Source: Roseomonas sp.
GTDB taxonomy: Bacteria; Pseudomonadota; Alphaproteobacteria; Acetobacterales; Acetobacteraceae
Assembly: GCA_020249285.1 (NCBI GenBank)
Contig: JADCFX010000040.1
Location: 62,001 to 126,000 of the forward strand
DNA: 64,000 nucleotides
Reading direction: 5' to 3'
The notes under the pieces are model-generated. The model searched no databases, was not told the DNA's origin, and saw only the letters and a program-made list of their open reading frames with translations. The stretch's first letter is position 1. Each line of letters starts with the position of its first letter. The position numbers and the translations under genes are program-made. This document shows, one piece after another, positions 26,972-36,712 of this stretch.

Positions 26972-28501
26972 ATGGCTGCCCCACGCGTATTGGTGATTGG
27001 TGCCGGCATGGGCGGGCTTGCCGCTGCCGCTGATCTCGCGCGACGTGGAGCGGCGGTGACGGTGTTGGAACGCGCCGCAGCACCGGGCGGCAAAATGCGC
27101 GAAGTGATGGTGGGCGGCAGCCCGATTGATGGCGGCCCCACGGTCTTTACCATGCGCTGGATTTTTGAGGGGCTGTTCGCGGATGCCGGCGCTTCCCTTG
27201 AAACCGCATTGCCTTTGCAGAAGGCGGATATCCTGGCGCGGCATGCTTGGCGCGCTGGCGGAAGGCTTGATCTTTTCGCCGATATCACGCGTTCCGCTGA
27301 CGCCATCGGGGATTTCGCCGGCGCGGCCGAGGCGCGCGGCTATCGCGCCTTTTGTGCGCGCAGCGCTGATATCTTCCGCACGCTACGCGGTTCCTTCATT
27401 GCCGCCGAACGTCCATCCCCACTTGATCTGGTCAAGCGCGTGGGCATTACGAATATCGCCGCGCTGATCCGCACCGCGCCGATGAAGACGCTCTGGGATG
27501 CCTTGGGTGAGCATTTTCGCGACCCACGCTTACGCCAATTGTTTGGGCGCTACGCGACCTATTGCGGCTGTTCCCCCTGGTTGGCGCCGGCCACGCTGAT
27601 GCTTGTCGCGCATGTGGAACAGGATGGTGTCTGGTTCGTGGAAGGCGGCATGCGACGCGTGGCGGATGCCATTCAGCGCCTGGCAGAAGCGCAAGGTGCT
27701 GAGTTCCGCTTCGGTGCGGAGGTTGCTGAGATTCTGAGCCGCCAAGGCCGGGTTTCTGGTGTTCGCTTGGCGAATGGCGAGGAAATTCCCGCTGATGCCG
27801 TGGTCTTCAATGGCGATGTGGCCGCCTTAGCGCAAGGCCTTCTGGGGCAAGCGCCACGCAACGCGGTCGAGGATACGCCACGCGCCGCGCGTTCGCTTTC
27901 CGCAGTCACTTGGTGCGTAAAGGCGCCGACTTCTGGTTTTCCTTTGGTGCATCACAATGTGTTTTTCGCCGAGGATTACGCGGCGGAATTCGACGCCATT
28001 TTTCGCAGGCGCGATATCACCTCCGCACCCACGGTCTATATTTGCGCGCAGGACCGTGAGGCGGGGCCAGGACCCGCAGCTGGTACAGCGGAGCGCATGC
28101 TGGTGCTTATAAATGCGCCGCCTGATGGTGATAGGCGCGGCTATTTCCCCGATGAAATCGAAGAACTGGGTGAACGTGGTTTTGGCCTGCTGAAGGCTTG
28201 CGGACTTGAGGTGGCGCGCAGCGTGGGTGAGGAAGTAGTCACCACGCCAGAAGGTTTCGCGCGGCTTTTCCCGGGTTCAGGTGGTGCGCTTTATGGCCGC
28301 GCCGGCCATGGCTCAACTGCAACTTTTGCGCGCCCGGGTGCGGTGACGCGCTTGCAAGGCCTGTATCTGGCGGGCGGTTCCGTGCATCCGGGCCCTGGTA
28401 TTCCTATGGCGGCGATGTCTGGGCGCATTGCCGCAGCGCGGCTTTTGGAAGATTGGGCCGGCGCGCGTGGTGCGATCAGGATTGGGGCGGGGCGCGCTTA
28501 A
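26972..28501 (+). CDS. crtD: Carotenoid 3,4-desaturase (hydroxyneurosporene desaturase)
   Basis: A 509-residue FAD enzyme of the CrtI/CrtD family that introduces the 3,4 double bond into 1-hydroxylated acyclic carotenoids. The N-terminal dinucleotide fold VLVIGAGMGGLAAAADLARRG is followed by APGGKM and a GGPTVFTMRWIFEGLF block, where GP-T-VFTM is typical of CrtD rather than CrtI. The C-terminal GLYLAGGSVHPGPGIPMAAMSG is the shared family end. It converges with crtI, overlapping by four bases. Confidence 0.93.
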   Translation: MAAPRVLVIGAGMGGLAAAADLARRGAAVTVLERAAAPGGKMREVMVGGSPIDGGPTVFTMRWIFEGLFADAGASLETALPLQKADILARHAWRAGGRLDLFADITRSADAIGDFAGAAEARGYRAFCARSADIFRTLRGSFIAAERPSPLDLVKRVGITNIAALIRTAPMKTLWDALGEHFRDPRLRQLFGRYATYCGCSPWLAPATLMLVAHVEQDGVWFVEGGMRRVADAIQRLAEAQGAEFRFGAEVAEILSRQGRVSGVRLANGEEIPADAVVFNGDVAALAQGLLGQAPRNAVEDTPRAARSLSAVTWCVKAPTSGFPLVHHNVFFAEDYAAEFDAIFRRRDITSAPTVYICAQDREAGPGPAAGTAERMLVLINAPPDGDRRGYFPDEIEELGERGFGLLKACGLEVARSVGEEVVTTPEGFARLFPGSGGALYGRAGHGSTATFARPGAVTRLQGLYLAGGSVHPGPGIPMAAMSGRIAAARLLEDWAGARGAIRIGAGRA

Positions 28502-30006
28502 CTTCGCCTGAGCGTATCACCATGCGGCACAAGCTGATCCAGCACTTTTGCTGAGGAAATCACGCCCGGGACACCCGCGCCCGGATGCGTGCCGGCACCA
28601 ACAAGATAAAGCCCCTGCACTTCTTCGCTCACATTATGCGGGCGGAACCAGGCGCTTTGAAAAAGCTGCGGTTCCAGCGCAAAGGCAGCGCCATTCACCG
28701 ACAGCAGCCTATCCTGAAAATCCTGCGGCGTGATCATGCGTGATGTGACCAGCGCCTCACCAAGGCCCGGCAATACCGTTTCTTCAAGGCGCTTTTCGAT
28801 GGCCTTGCGATAGGGTTCCGCGTGCTTGGCCCAATCTACCTTGCCGCCCAAATGCGGCACGGGGGCAAGCACGTAGAAGGAATCACAGCCCGGCGGCGCC
28901 ATTGAGTCATCCGTCGCTGTTGGCCGATGCAGGTAAAGGCTGAAATCTTCCGCCAAGTGCTTGCGCGTAAAAATATCGTGCAGCAATTCCTGGTAGCGCG
29001 GCCCTAGCACCATGGTGTGATGATAGACATCATCATACCGACGCCTGGTGCCGAAATACCACACGAAAAGACTCATGGAATAGCGCGCCCGGGCGATCTT
29101 ACGATCAGTCCAGCGCCGACGTGGGAAATCCTGCAGAAGCTTGCTGTAGGTCCAGGCGACATCGGCGTTGGAGACAACGATATCGGCGGCGAGCTTTTCG
29201 CCATCGGCCAGCTCTACGCCTGTTGCGCGGCGACCATCAGTTGTGATGCGCTTCACTTCGGTATTGTAGCGAATGCTACCACCCAGACTTGTCGAGAGAT
29301 TGACGATGCCTTGCACCAAAGCGCCCATGCCGCCCATGGCGTAATGCACCCCATGTAGCCGTTCCAGATGCGCAATCAGGCAGTAATAGGCGGTGGTGGT
29401 CATGGGATTCCCGCCGATCAGCAGCGGGTGGAAGCTGAAGGCAACGCGCAGCTTATCGCTGGTGAAGTAATCACAGACGCGGCTATAGACGGTACGATAG
29501 CCCTTCAGCCGGATCAAATCCGGCGCGGCACTGATCAGGCTTGCAAGACTATGAAAGGGCTTATCGGCCAGATCGGCGAAGGCCACGCGAAAGATGCGTT
29601 CGCTTTCAAGAATGAAACGCTCAAAGCCGGCACTGTCTTGCGGCGCAATCCGCGCAACCTCGGCCCGCGTGACATCAAGGTCCGCAGAACAGCGCATTAC
29701 CTCGCCATCATCGAAGCGGATCAGATAGAAGGGGTCCATCGCGCGCAGATCAATATCCTGCGCAAGCTTACGGCCGGCGAGCGACCAGAGTTCTTCCAGC
29801 AAATAGGGCGCGGTGATGATGGTGGGGCCAGCGTCAAAAGTGAAACCATCCTGACGAAAAACATAAGCGCGCCCGCCTGGCGCATCAAGCTTTTCAAGGA
29901 TTGTCACACGCCAACCACGCGCACCAAGCCGAACAGCTGCAGCCAAGCCACCAAATCCGGAGCCAATCACAATCGCGTGCGGGCGCGGGTCTTTGGTGCT
30001 TTCCAT
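28498..30006 (-). CDS. crtI: Phytoene desaturase
   Basis: A membrane-associated FAD enzyme of 502 residues that desaturates phytoene towards neurosporene or lycopene. It shows AIVIGSGFGGLAAAVRLGARG, APGGRAYVFRQDGFTFDAGPT and the C-terminal LYLVGAGTHPGAGVPGVISSAK. Starts at 30,006, 30,027 and 30,039 are all possible. I choose MESTKDPRPH because the family normally has only a short N-terminal extension. The gene lies downstream of the puf operon on the same strand, behind a strong terminator, so it may depend on read-through or on its own promoter in the 140-base gap. Confidence 0.93.
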   Translation of the reverse strand: MESTKDPRPHAIVIGSGFGGLAAAVRLGARGWRVTILEKLDAPGGRAYVFRQDGFTFDAGPTIITAPYLLEELWSLAGRKLAQDIDLRAMDPFYLIRFDDGEVMRCSADLDVTRAEVARIAPQDSAGFERFILESERIFRVAFADLADKPFHSLASLISAAPDLIRLKGYRTVYSRVCDYFTSDKLRVAFSFHPLLIGGNPMTTTAYYCLIAHLERLHGVHYAMGGMGALVQGIVNLSTSLGGSIRYNTEVKRITTDGRRATGVELADGEKLAADIVVSNADVAWTYSKLLQDFPRRRWTDRKIARARYSMSLFVWYFGTRRRYDDVYHHTMVLGPRYQELLHDIFTRKHLAEDFSLYLHRPTATDDSMAPPGCDSFYVLAPVPHLGGKVDWAKHAEPYRKAIEKRLEETVLPGLGEALVTSRMITPQDFQDRLLSVNGAAFALEPQLFQSAWFRPHNVSEEVQGLYLVGAGTHPGAGVPGVISSAKVLDQLVPHGDTLRRS

Positions 30007-30070
30007 TATGCTCGTTTCAGACTGCATGTCATCCAACATGAAACACCATATTGAAGTCCCAGAAAAGGAA

Positions 30071-30095
30071 AGCCTCCGCGTGATACGCGGAGGCT
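30071..30095 (-). terminator. Strong hairpin terminator after pufC
   Basis: Perfect ten-base arms AGCCTCCGCG and CGCGGAGGCT enclose a five-base loop. Read on the minus strand the hairpin is followed by a T-rich stretch (TTCCTTTTCT). It lies 53 bases after the pufC stop and should end or protect the puf transcript. Confidence 0.85.
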
Positions 30096-30147
30096 CCAAA
30101 GCTAACGCAAGCAAGACGGGCGGGATCAATCATCCCGCCAAAGCCCA

Positions 30148-31224
30148 TTATCGCGGCGTTGCATCGGCGGACCGCAGCGGGCCTTGATTGACCTGCTTTA
30201 GTTCCGGGAAGTCTCGCAGCATGGGTGCGCCATTCAGGGGACGATTGAGACCCTGGTGGCAAGTGGAACAATTCACCTTCAGCGGATCACCCATCGCCCC
30301 AAGCCGCGGGCCATGTGGGCCTTCCGCCGGACCATTCGGGTTCTTGGCCCAAAGTGGCTGTAAAGGTTCGATGTAGGACATGTTGATGTCCCGCACCATG
30401 CGGATGCCATGCCAGGCAGTTGTCCGCGCCGGTGGGCTTTGTGCCCATTCAGCGAAGGACCGGCTATTGTGGCAATGGGTGCAATTCACGCCAAGCGACG
30501 TGGACATATGCATCATCAGCCCATAGGTCCATTCCGTAGTCATGGTACCCTGACTATTCCGCCCAGGTAGCGACGTGGTGCTGATGTTGCGGATTTCCTT
30601 GTCACCCAGCAAGAAGGGCGTGAAGGGATCAGACGGCAAGGAAGACAAACCGACTGAGGCCGCCGGGTGATTCTGCCCGCGTGGCGCCTGCAAGCCCGCG
30701 CGGCTATTCGGTTCCGTTGACCAGACCATGGTTGGCACCGCGTTGCCGCGATGGCAGGTGTAGCATGTCACGCCGGTTTGGCCGACATGCGTCGCCCATT
30801 CCGAATTGATCTTATGCGTCATCTGCAACATACGCCGGGCGACAACTTTGGTATAGACTTCGTCGGACGCCATATTCTCGACATTGTGGCAATAACCGCA
30901 GCCCTGATTGGGCGCGATCCATTCCGTCATGGCAAGCATGATGCGGTTGAATTGCGCTTCACTCACGTCACGCAGCACTTGCACATTCTCATAGGCTTCA
31001 TGCGCTCGCGGCCCTGTTGTATCGGCCGCTTCAGATGCTTCAGGCACCTGATTCGCCGCAAGGCGCGCGGGGATGGTACGCGGATTGACCACGTCACCCA
31101 TCGAAAGCCCGCGGAAGCCGCCTTGCGAGGAAAGCACCGGCGGACGTTCAAAGGTGGTGACGAAGATCACCCCGCAAAGCAGCGCCACCACAAAGGCAGC
31201 GATGCTGAGTGAAAACTTGCTCAT
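30148..31224 (-). CDS. pufC: Photosynthetic reaction centre tetraheme cytochrome c subunit
   Basis: A 358-residue periplasmic subunit that re-reduces the photo-oxidised special pair. Four heme c motifs are visible: CGYCH (109-113), CYTCH (154-158), CTHCH (248-252) and CSTCH (319-323). An N-terminal hydrophobic segment (about residues 6-24) contains ALLCG, which could be a lipobox with Cys17 or an uncleaved anchor. The C-terminus is extended and Pro/Asn-rich. The start overlaps the pufM stop (ATGA). A stem-loop terminator follows. Confidence 0.96.
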   Translation of the reverse strand: MSKFSLSIAAFVVALLCGVIFVTTFERPPVLSSQGGFRGLSMGDVVNPRTIPARLAANQVPEASEAADTTGPRAHEAYENVQVLRDVSEAQFNRIMLAMTEWIAPNQGCGYCHNVENMASDEVYTKVVARRMLQMTHKINSEWATHVGQTGVTCYTCHRGNAVPTMVWSTEPNSRAGLQAPRGQNHPAASVGLSSLPSDPFTPFLLGDKEIRNISTTSLPGRNSQGTMTTEWTYGLMMHMSTSLGVNCTHCHNSRSFAEWAQSPPARTTAWHGIRMVRDINMSYIEPLQPLWAKNPNGPAEGPHGPRLGAMGDPLKVNCSTCHQGLNRPLNGAPMLRDFPELKQVNQGPLRSADATPR

Positions 31225-32201
31225 CGCGGCGCTCCTTGAACGATGGAGGGATCAACAGCCGGTGTCCAAGGCATGGTGTAGGCCGGCGCGAAATGCCGAT
31301 CCACCGCCCAGAGATACCAGTTATCAACCACAGTTCCGGTCAGCAGAATGCCAATCCCGCCCGCAACAGGGCAGAGGAAGGCAAACCACCAGGCCCAGCG
31401 GTGGATGCTTTCGAAGGTCGCGTTGAAGCCCATGGTCCAGCGCCAGAACAGGCCACCGCGTTCCGCCGCAGTGCCGCGGTCCAGCGTCTGTTCGATTTCA
31501 CGCTCACCACCATAACGGCCAAGGGCCAGAATGGTCGCGGCATGCATCGCGAAGAGCAACACAGAACCGTAGAGGAACACAATCGAAAGCGCGTGGAAGG
31601 GATTGTAGAAAAGATTGCCGTAGCGGATGGAAAAGGCCGCCGTCCAATCCAAATGCGGGAAGATGCCGAAGGGCACTGCTTCGCTCCAGCTTCCCATGGC
31701 AACCGGGCGGATAAAGCCCAGCACCAGATAAAGCCAGATGGCGCCAGCAAAGGCCCAAGCCACATGCGTGCCCATGCCAAGCGCACGTGCACGGCGATAG
31801 GTGCGCACCCACCAGAGTAGTATGGAAAGCGTCAGGAAGAAGCCCGCCACGATCCACCAGCCACCCTTATTCAGTGGCGGAATGCGCAAGCCATATTCCG
31901 GCGGCGGCGGTTCCAGCGCCAGCCAGAAAAGCTGACGGATGAATTCACTGACATTCCAATTCACTGAGGCCAGCATGGTAAGCCCGATGATCTCAAAGGC
32001 GATGAAGCCAAAGAGCAGCGAGAGAATACCAAGGTAGCCAAGATAAATCGGACCAATCTGCGCATCACCAAGGCGGCCAAAAAGGTGCACCTCGCCTGGT
32101 GTGCCATCGCGCGGAGAGTTATCGGCGGGAAGGGGCACACCAGGATAGGGTACTGGTCCGCGCACCTGTATCCGGGTGAAGATGTTCTGATATTCGGCCA
32201 T
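31221..32201 (-). CDS. pufM: Photosynthetic reaction centre M subunit
   Basis: A 326-residue membrane protein that binds the special-pair bacteriochlorophyll, accessory pigments, quinone and iron together with PufL. Five helices are visible. The landmark [14 protein letters not shown] carries the special-pair His ligand, and the later [20 protein letters not shown] and [13 protein letters not shown] segments carry the iron-ligating His residues. The C-terminus is slightly longer than in Rhodobacter, which is usual in species with PufC. It overlaps pufC and follows pufL by about 20 bases. Confidence 0.97.
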   Translation of the reverse strand: MAEYQNIFTRIQVRGPVPYPGVPLPADNSPRDGTPGEVHLFGRLGDAQIGPIYLGYLGILSLLFGFIAFEIIGLTMLASVNWNVSEFIRQLFWLALEPPPPEYGLRIPPLNKGGWWIVAGFFLTLSILLWWVRTYRRARALGMGTHVAWAFAGAIWLYLVLGFIRPVAMGSWSEAVPFGIFPHLDWTAAFSIRYGNLFYNPFHALSIVFLYGSVLLFAMHAATILALGRYGGEREIEQTLDRGTAAERGGLFWRWTMGFNATFESIHRWAWWFAFLCPVAGGIGILLTGTVVDNWYLWAVDRHFAPAYTMPWTPAVDPSIVQGAPR

Positions 32202-32222
32202 GGGATTTTTCCCTCCCCTCGC

Positions 32223-33047
32223 CTAGCGCCAAATCGGCAGGTTAAGCCACCAGCCCCACCATTCGGGCCAGCCGCGCGTCCAGAAAGGACCACTAATCAC
32301 GATGCAGATCGCACTCCAGAATCCAGCTGACAGCGCGAGGAAAAGACCAAGCCGATGGATACCAAGCGTGCCGATCGAATAACCGATCAGATCACGGAAG
32401 AAGGTATTTTCATGCTCTGCCGTCTTCACCGGTTCACCTTCTGGCGGGTTAAGCGCCGAGAGAACCAAGCCGCCATGCAGCGACAGCGCCAATACCGTGG
32501 TGAAGAAAAATGTCACTGCGATCATATGCGCTGGATTGTAGTGGAAATGCAGATATTGATAGCCGACATTGGACACCCAATCGAGGTGACTAAAAATGCC
32601 GTAGGGGAAGCCATGCCCCCATGCGCCCATCAGCACCGGTCGGATCACAACCAAGGTGACATAGGCGAAAACCGCGACGCCATAGGCAATGGGGATGTGA
32701 TACCCCATGCCGAGCTTGCGCGAGATTTCCGCTTGGCGCAAAGCCCAGGAAACAAAAGCCCCGATCGCGCAAATGGTGATCATCTGCCACAATCCGCCTT
32801 CGCGCATGGGCGCCAGGCGTAGGCCGTATTTCAGATCCGGCGGCGCGATATTGATCAGCCAGGGATTCCATGTCCCGCCAATCGCCGCGCCATAGAGGAT
32901 CAGGGCGGTTCCAACAAAGCTGAAAAACGCCGCGGTTACGCCAAAGAACCCAACATAGAAAGGCCCTATCCAGAAATCGAACAGGTCACCCCCTATCAGG
33001 GTTCCGCCGCGGACGCGGTATTTCCGCTCAAAGCTTAACATCGCCAT
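32223..33047 (-). CDS. pufL: Photosynthetic reaction centre L subunit
   Basis: A 274-residue membrane subunit of the type II reaction centre. It opens with [20 protein letters not shown], the standard PufL N-terminus, and carries [16 protein letters not shown] with the special-pair His, then [13 protein letters not shown] with an iron ligand and the [21 protein letters not shown] quinone-B region. It is the third structural gene of the puf operon and follows pufA after a 128-base gap with strong hairpins. Confidence 0.97.
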   Translation of the reverse strand: MAMLSFERKYRVRGGTLIGGDLFDFWIGPFYVGFFGVTAAFFSFVGTALILYGAAIGGTWNPWLINIAPPDLKYGLRLAPMREGGLWQMITICAIGAFVSWALRQAEISRKLGMGYHIPIAYGVAVFAYVTLVVIRPVLMGAWGHGFPYGIFSHLDWVSNVGYQYLHFHYNPAHMIAVTFFFTTVLALSLHGGLVLSALNPPEGEPVKTAEHENTFFRDLIGYSIGTLGIHRLGLFLALSAGFWSAICIVISGPFWTRGWPEWWGWWLNLPIWR

Positions 33048-33111
33048 CGCTTGATGCTCCTCTCCCGACGGGGGCTATGCCCGCCTGGCGGTCCCTCATG
33101 ATGTTCTGTGC

Positions 33112-33139
33112 GGGCGAGGCAGTTTCGGCTGCCTCGCCC
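33112..33139 (-). promoter_or_regulatory. Intercistronic stem-loop 1 between pufA and pufL
   Basis: Perfect eleven-base arms GGGCGAGGCAG and CTGCCTCGCCC with a six-base loop. In Rhodobacter, hairpins at this place protect the 3' end of the pufBA mRNA from exonucleases and give more antenna than reaction-centre protein. The position here is equivalent. There is no T run, so it is an RNA stabiliser or attenuator rather than a simple terminator. Confidence 0.8.
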
Positions 33140-33150
33140 AATTCGCTGAA

Positions 33151-33168
33151 GCGCGGCCAAAGCCGCGC
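33151..33168 (-). promoter_or_regulatory. Intercistronic stem-loop 2 between pufA and pufL
   Basis: Seven-base arms GCGCGGC and GCCGCGC with a four-base loop, starting right after the pufA stop and just before the larger hairpin in the direction of transcription. Together the two stems look like the pufA-pufL segment-stability element known from purple bacteria. Confidence 0.7.
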
Positions 33169-33175
33169 CTCGTGC

Positions 33176-33355
33176 TCAACCACCCAGCTTTTGGCCAGGG
33201 GTGAAGGTCGGTGACGTGGCGCACCAACCGAGATGATCGCAGTAGCGTGGCGAACTCAGCACAGCGAAGTGAATCACTGCCGCGATCGCAATAACACCCG
33301 CAGCGCCGAGGAACCCGACACGACGAGCGTCAATCACCATCCAAATTTTATGCAT
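33176..33355 (-). CDS. pufA: Light-harvesting 1 alpha polypeptide
   Basis: A 59-residue single-helix antenna protein of the core LH1 ring. It begins MHKIWMVIDARRV, the usual alpha N-terminus, and carries IAAVIHFAVLSS, where the His ligates bacteriochlorophyll. I use the second ATG of the frame because AAGGAG lies about ten bases before it, while only one or two bases would separate it from the first. The C-terminal tail of about 22 residues contains two Cys and is longer than in Rhodobacter. Confidence 0.93.
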   Translation of the reverse strand: MHKIWMVIDARRVGFLGAAGVIAIAAVIHFAVLSSPRYCDHLGWCATSPTFTPGQKLGG

Positions 33356-33417
33356 ATCGAACATTCTCCTTTCTTTCGCTCCAGGTCTCGGGAGAACCCC
33401 TCAACCCAGAACATCCT

Positions 33418-33594
33418 TCAGAAGAAACGCCAGTCGGGTGGAACCACTTGTCCGGTAAAGACAAGCGGCCGCCACAACCAGACCAGGACATGCGCGCCCA
33501 TCGAAGCGAAGATTGAGAAAGCCCATCCCTGGGCCACCAAGTTGTGGACTTCCTTCGCCTGAGCTTCTGTCAGGCGCGTTCTTGTATCGGCCAT
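33418..33594 (-). CDS. pufB: Light-harvesting 1 beta polypeptide
   Basis: A 58-residue antenna protein. The translation begins [19 protein letters not shown] and continues with FASMGAHVLVWLWRP, where the central His ligates bacteriochlorophyll; a second His (VHNL) lies in the N-terminal part, as is normal for LH1 beta. It ends PPDWRFF. Its ATG overlaps the TAA of the 54-codon frame upstream (TAATG), so translation is coupled. pufA follows 62 bases later. Confidence 0.95.
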   Translation of the reverse strand: MADTRTRLTEAQAKEVHNLVAQGWAFSIFASMGAHVLVWLWRPLVFTGQVVPPDWRFF

Positions 33595-33758
33595 TAGCAG
33601 ACCTCCGACTTGGCCTTGCGGCCATTACCGCGTCCACCCGCGCGGCAGGGACGGCAGAGGCGGAATTCCGCCCAAGCCTTCTTGTCATCGGATACGCCCC
33701 GACAGCGGTTACCGCGGAACGTCCGCAGACAAGATGAGTAATAGCGAGAGGGCGTCAT
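33594..33758 (-). CDS. 54-codon Cys/Arg-rich small frame between bchZ and pufB
   Basis: A frame of 54 codons that starts in an ATGA overlap with the bchZ stop and ends in a TAATG overlap with the pufB start. It encodes a very basic peptide (ten Arg, four Lys, four acidic residues) with Cys at 10, 19, 35, 38 and 54, including CRPC, reminiscent of a small zinc-binding module. It has no hydrophobic helix, so it is not PufQ, which occupies this position in Rhodobacter. I do not recognise it. The exact fit between two genes argues for a translated gene; comparison with other species would decide. Confidence 0.55.
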   Translation of the reverse strand: MTPSRYYSSCLRTFRGNRCRGVSDDKKAWAEFRLCRPCRAGGRGNGRKAKSEVC

Positions 33759-35191
33759 GCCATGACCTCCGCCAAAGTCTTTTGGACGCGCTCAGCCGTC
33801 ACACGCGGCTCCGCCGCATCGCGCGCGGCGCGTTCAACTTGTTCGCGCAGCCGCTTGGCTGCCGAAATGCGCAGCAGGAAGGGTTCCTGCTCCACCCGTT
33901 CATCCAATAGCGCGACCGCCGCCGCGTCCCAGGGTTCGGCTGCGCGCACCGGGGTTGGCTCGACACGATCAAGATCAGTGCCGAGCGGCAGGATATGGAA
34001 CAACGCATCAAACAGCGCGTTGCAATATTCCTGGATGATATAGGTGGCGCCGGCATAACCCATGAAAGGCGTGCCGGTGGCGCGGCGGATGATGGCGCCG
34101 GGGAAACTCGCCGGGATATACATGGCGCGGCTTTTGATTTCCGCCGCATACATCCGTTCATTATAAGAACCGTACAGCACCAAGGGCGGTGTCTTTCGCA
34201 AAGCGTCACGCACCGCCGCATTATCAGGCTTCTGCCCTGCCATGCGTGAGAAGGCGAAGGCACAGGGAATGCCCATTTCTTCATGCAGAAAACGCTGTAG
34301 GCCTCGGGCATAGGTATCGGTTGCTACCACCGCGAAGGATGCCGAGGCGTAGAAATCCTGCGTCACACTCCGCCACAAATCCCAAAGCGGCTTCACCGTG
34401 GTGTGCTTTTCACGTTCGATGAAGGGCTCGGGGTCAAGCCCGGTCAATTCACCAAGCTTACGGAGGAAATTCGTGGTCGCGAACAACCCAATCGGAGCTT
34501 GCAGATAGGGCCGTTCCAGTTCTTCACAAAGCTTGCGACCGAATTCGCGATACATGCAGATATTCACATCCGCATCGGGCAGCTTCGCGATATCTTCGAC
34601 ATGGCTGCCCAACGGAAAGACCAGATTGATCTCACAGCCAATGCCTTCCACCAGTCGGCGGATTTCCGCCAGGTCTGATGGCATATTGAAGGTGCCATAG
34701 ATGGGGCCGATGATATTCACGCGCGGCTTTTCGCCTTCCTTGCGCGTGCGTGACTTCGGCTTGCGGCCGCGCGCCCCGAATTCAGTCCAAAGCCACATGA
34801 TGGCGCGATCAGCGGCTTGCCACTGATCTTCATCAATGGTGCGGCAGATGAAGCGCTGCAGATTGCTGCCCTGCGGCGTCACACCACCGCCAATCATTTC
34901 GGCAATGGAACCCGTCACCACCACGGCGGGCAATTCGGCATCCTGCGTTGCGGCAGCCCGCTTCAAGGCGCCTTCGGTGCCGTTCTGGGAGAGTGAATCC
35001 TCATCCAGTCCCGTCACCACAATCGGCAATTCATGCGGCGGCAGCGCATCCGTGTAATGCAGCACGGCTGTCACGGGCAGGTTTTCGCAACCAACCGGCC
35101 CATCAATCACAACACGCAGGCCACGCACCGCCGAGAAAGCATAGATCGCCCCCCAGTAGCCGCCGGCGCGATCATGATCGAGAACAAGCAT
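33755..35191 (-). CDS. bchZ: Chlorophyllide a reductase subunit Z
   Basis: A 478-residue subunit of the nitrogenase-like chlorophyllide a reductase, which reduces ring B of chlorophyllide a. The start [19 protein letters not shown] and the block [21 protein letters not shown] carrying a cluster-ligand Cys are typical, as is the [19 protein letters not shown] segment. It follows bchY by two bases. Its stop overlaps the 54-codon frame leading into pufB, continuing the classic bchCXYZ-puf arrangement. Confidence 0.96.
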   Translation of the reverse strand: MLVLDHDRAGGYWGAIYAFSAVRGLRVVIDGPVGCENLPVTAVLHYTDALPPHELPIVVTGLDEDSLSQNGTEGALKRAAATQDAELPAVVVTGSIAEMIGGGVTPQGSNLQRFICRTIDEDQWQAADRAIMWLWTEFGARGRKPKSRTRKEGEKPRVNIIGPIYGTFNMPSDLAEIRRLVEGIGCEINLVFPLGSHVEDIAKLPDADVNICMYREFGRKLCEELERPYLQAPIGLFATTNFLRKLGELTGLDPEPFIEREKHTTVKPLWDLWRSVTQDFYASASFAVVATDTYARGLQRFLHEEMGIPCAFAFSRMAGQKPDNAAVRDALRKTPPLVLYGSYNERMYAAEIKSRAMYIPASFPGAIIRRATGTPFMGYAGATYIIQEYCNALFDALFHILPLGTDLDRVEPTPVRAAEPWDAAAVALLDERVEQEPFLLRISAAKRLREQVERAARDAAEPRVTAERVQKTLAEVMA

Positions 35192-35193
35192 GC

Positions 35194-36708
35194 TCAGGTC
35201 CCCACCGCTTCTTCGGCCTTGGCCTTAGCGGCGCGCAGCTTGCGCTGACGTTCGCGAAAACCAGGGGGATCGCTTGGCTTGTCGCGGAAGCCATAGCCGG
35301 CGCCATCAGGTGTGCCGACACCTTCAAAGAATGACACCATGCGCGAAAAACGTTCGCGCCCATTGGTCTGCGCCGCAACAATACCCGCCATGGAAGCCGC
35401 ACCCGCAGGGCCAAATAATGGCCGGGCAGAAACCATATTGGTGAAGTAAAGCGCGGGTGTGCCCATTTCCTTGGCCTTCTGCACCAAGGGTGTTGTGCCA
35501 AGGGCCAGATCAGGCCGCGCTTCCTTCATCGCGGCGATGTCTTGTTCCAGGCTGGCGCGATACTGCACGTGGCATCCATGCGCTTCCAGCCATTCGCGAT
35601 CCGCGGCACTCCATTCCGTGCGCGGTGCGGCGGTACCAACGTAAGGCACTTCAGCGCCCGCTTCGATCAGCAAGCGCGCCACCAGTAATTCCGAACCTTC
35701 ATAGCCAGAAACGGTGATGCGTGCCTTGACCGGATTACCGGCAAGCGCACCGCGAATGGCGGGCAATGCACGCGCCTTGGCGGCTTCGATCTCAGATGGC
35801 TTCACGCCGGCCGCAGCGCCAATCGCGGAAAGCCAGGCATCGGTACCTTCCACACCCACGGGTGCGGAACCCACCACAGGGCGGCCAGCGGCACGGAATT
35901 CGCGAATGCTGGCAGTGTAGAAGGGATGCACCGCCGCCACCGCCACGCTATCCAAAGCCGCGTAAAGATCGCGCCATTCACGCGCCGGGGTTTGTGGCGC
36001 CAGCGTCAGCCCCATGGGCTGGATCAGCGCACCAATACCCGGCGGATCGGCGGGGAATAATTCACCAATTACCGCAATGCTGCGTTGATCCAGCGCGTAA
36101 TCGCGTGGCCGTGCTACTGGACCAGCCTCAGCCTCATTGCGTGCGTAGCGCAGCATGGCGCCCGCCAGCACATCCTTGGCTTCTGCATGGGTCGGCACGC
36201 CAAAGCCCGGCACATCAATCCCAATGACACGCACGCCATTGATTTGCTTGGGGAGCAGATCGAGCGGCACGCCGGAAGCTGTGGGTACACAAAGATTAGT
36301 AACGATAACCGCGTCATAATCTTCTGGCTTCGCCAGATCATGGACCGCGTCGCGAATATCTTCGAACAGCTTGCCGGTGACGAGCGTTTCCGAATTGAAG
36401 GGCACATAGCCCACCGTGCGGCGCGCGCCATAGAAATGGCTAGTGAAGGTCAGGCCATAGACGCAGCAAGCACTGCCGGAAAGGATCGTCGCAACGCGGC
36501 GCATGCGCAAGCCAACGCGCAAAGACCCAAAGGCCGGGCACATGGATTGCGGCTGATCATGCGGCCCGCGCGGATAATCAGCAGCAAGCTTATCCATCAC
36601 TTCGGACTTGCCCGCAGCGCGCGCGGCAGCTTCCAGCGTTTCCCGCCCGCCATGGCAGGCAGCGCCTTCAGCGGCAGCAGGCGGCGAAGAAGGGGGAAGC
36701 GTGTCCAT
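35194..36708 (-). CDS. bchY: Chlorophyllide a reductase subunit Y
   Basis: A 504-residue partner of BchZ in the catalytic component of chlorophyllide a reductase. Cluster-ligand regions [12 protein letters not shown] and [12 protein letters not shown] are visible, and [18 protein letters not shown] follows. I start at the ATG giving [10 protein letters not shown], four bases after the bchX stop. The earlier in-frame Met residues lie within bchX. Length and order are normal. Confidence 0.95.
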   Translation of the reverse strand: MDTLPPSSPPAAAEGAACHGGRETLEAAARAAGKSEVMDKLAADYPRGPHDQPQSMCPAFGSLRVGLRMRRVATILSGSACCVYGLTFTSHFYGARRTVGYVPFNSETLVTGKLFEDIRDAVHDLAKPEDYDAVIVTNLCVPTASGVPLDLLPKQINGVRVIGIDVPGFGVPTHAEAKDVLAGAMLRYARNEAEAGPVARPRDYALDQRSIAVIGELFPADPPGIGALIQPMGLTLAPQTPAREWRDLYAALDSVAVAAVHPFYTASIREFRAAGRPVVGSAPVGVEGTDAWLSAIGAAAGVKPSEIEAAKARALPAIRGALAGNPVKARITVSGYEGSELLVARLLIEAGAEVPYVGTAAPRTEWSAADREWLEAHGCHVQYRASLEQDIAAMKEARPDLALGTTPLVQKAKEMGTPALYFTNMVSARPLFGPAGAASMAGIVAAQTNGRERFSRMVSFFEGVGTPDGAGYGFRDKPSDPPGFRERQRKLRAAKAKAEEAVGT

Positions 36709-36712
36709 GCCT

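Noticed and set aside
30033..30051. TGT...ACA resemblance to a PpsR site before crtI
   Set aside because: The spacing is 13 instead of 12 bases and the flanking bases do not fit TGTC-N10-GACA.
30148..31224. pufX downstream of pufM
   Set aside because: The gene after pufM is a clear tetraheme pufC; pufX is a Rhodobacter feature.
33401..33688. A minus-strand frame of 95 codons overlapping pufB and the 54-codon frame
   Set aside because: It is out of frame with pufB, which has all LH1-beta features, and has no coupling or motif of its own.
33595..33757. pufQ in the bchZ-pufB interval
   Set aside because: PufQ has a membrane-spanning helix. The only frame here is short, basic and Cys-rich with no hydrophobic segment.
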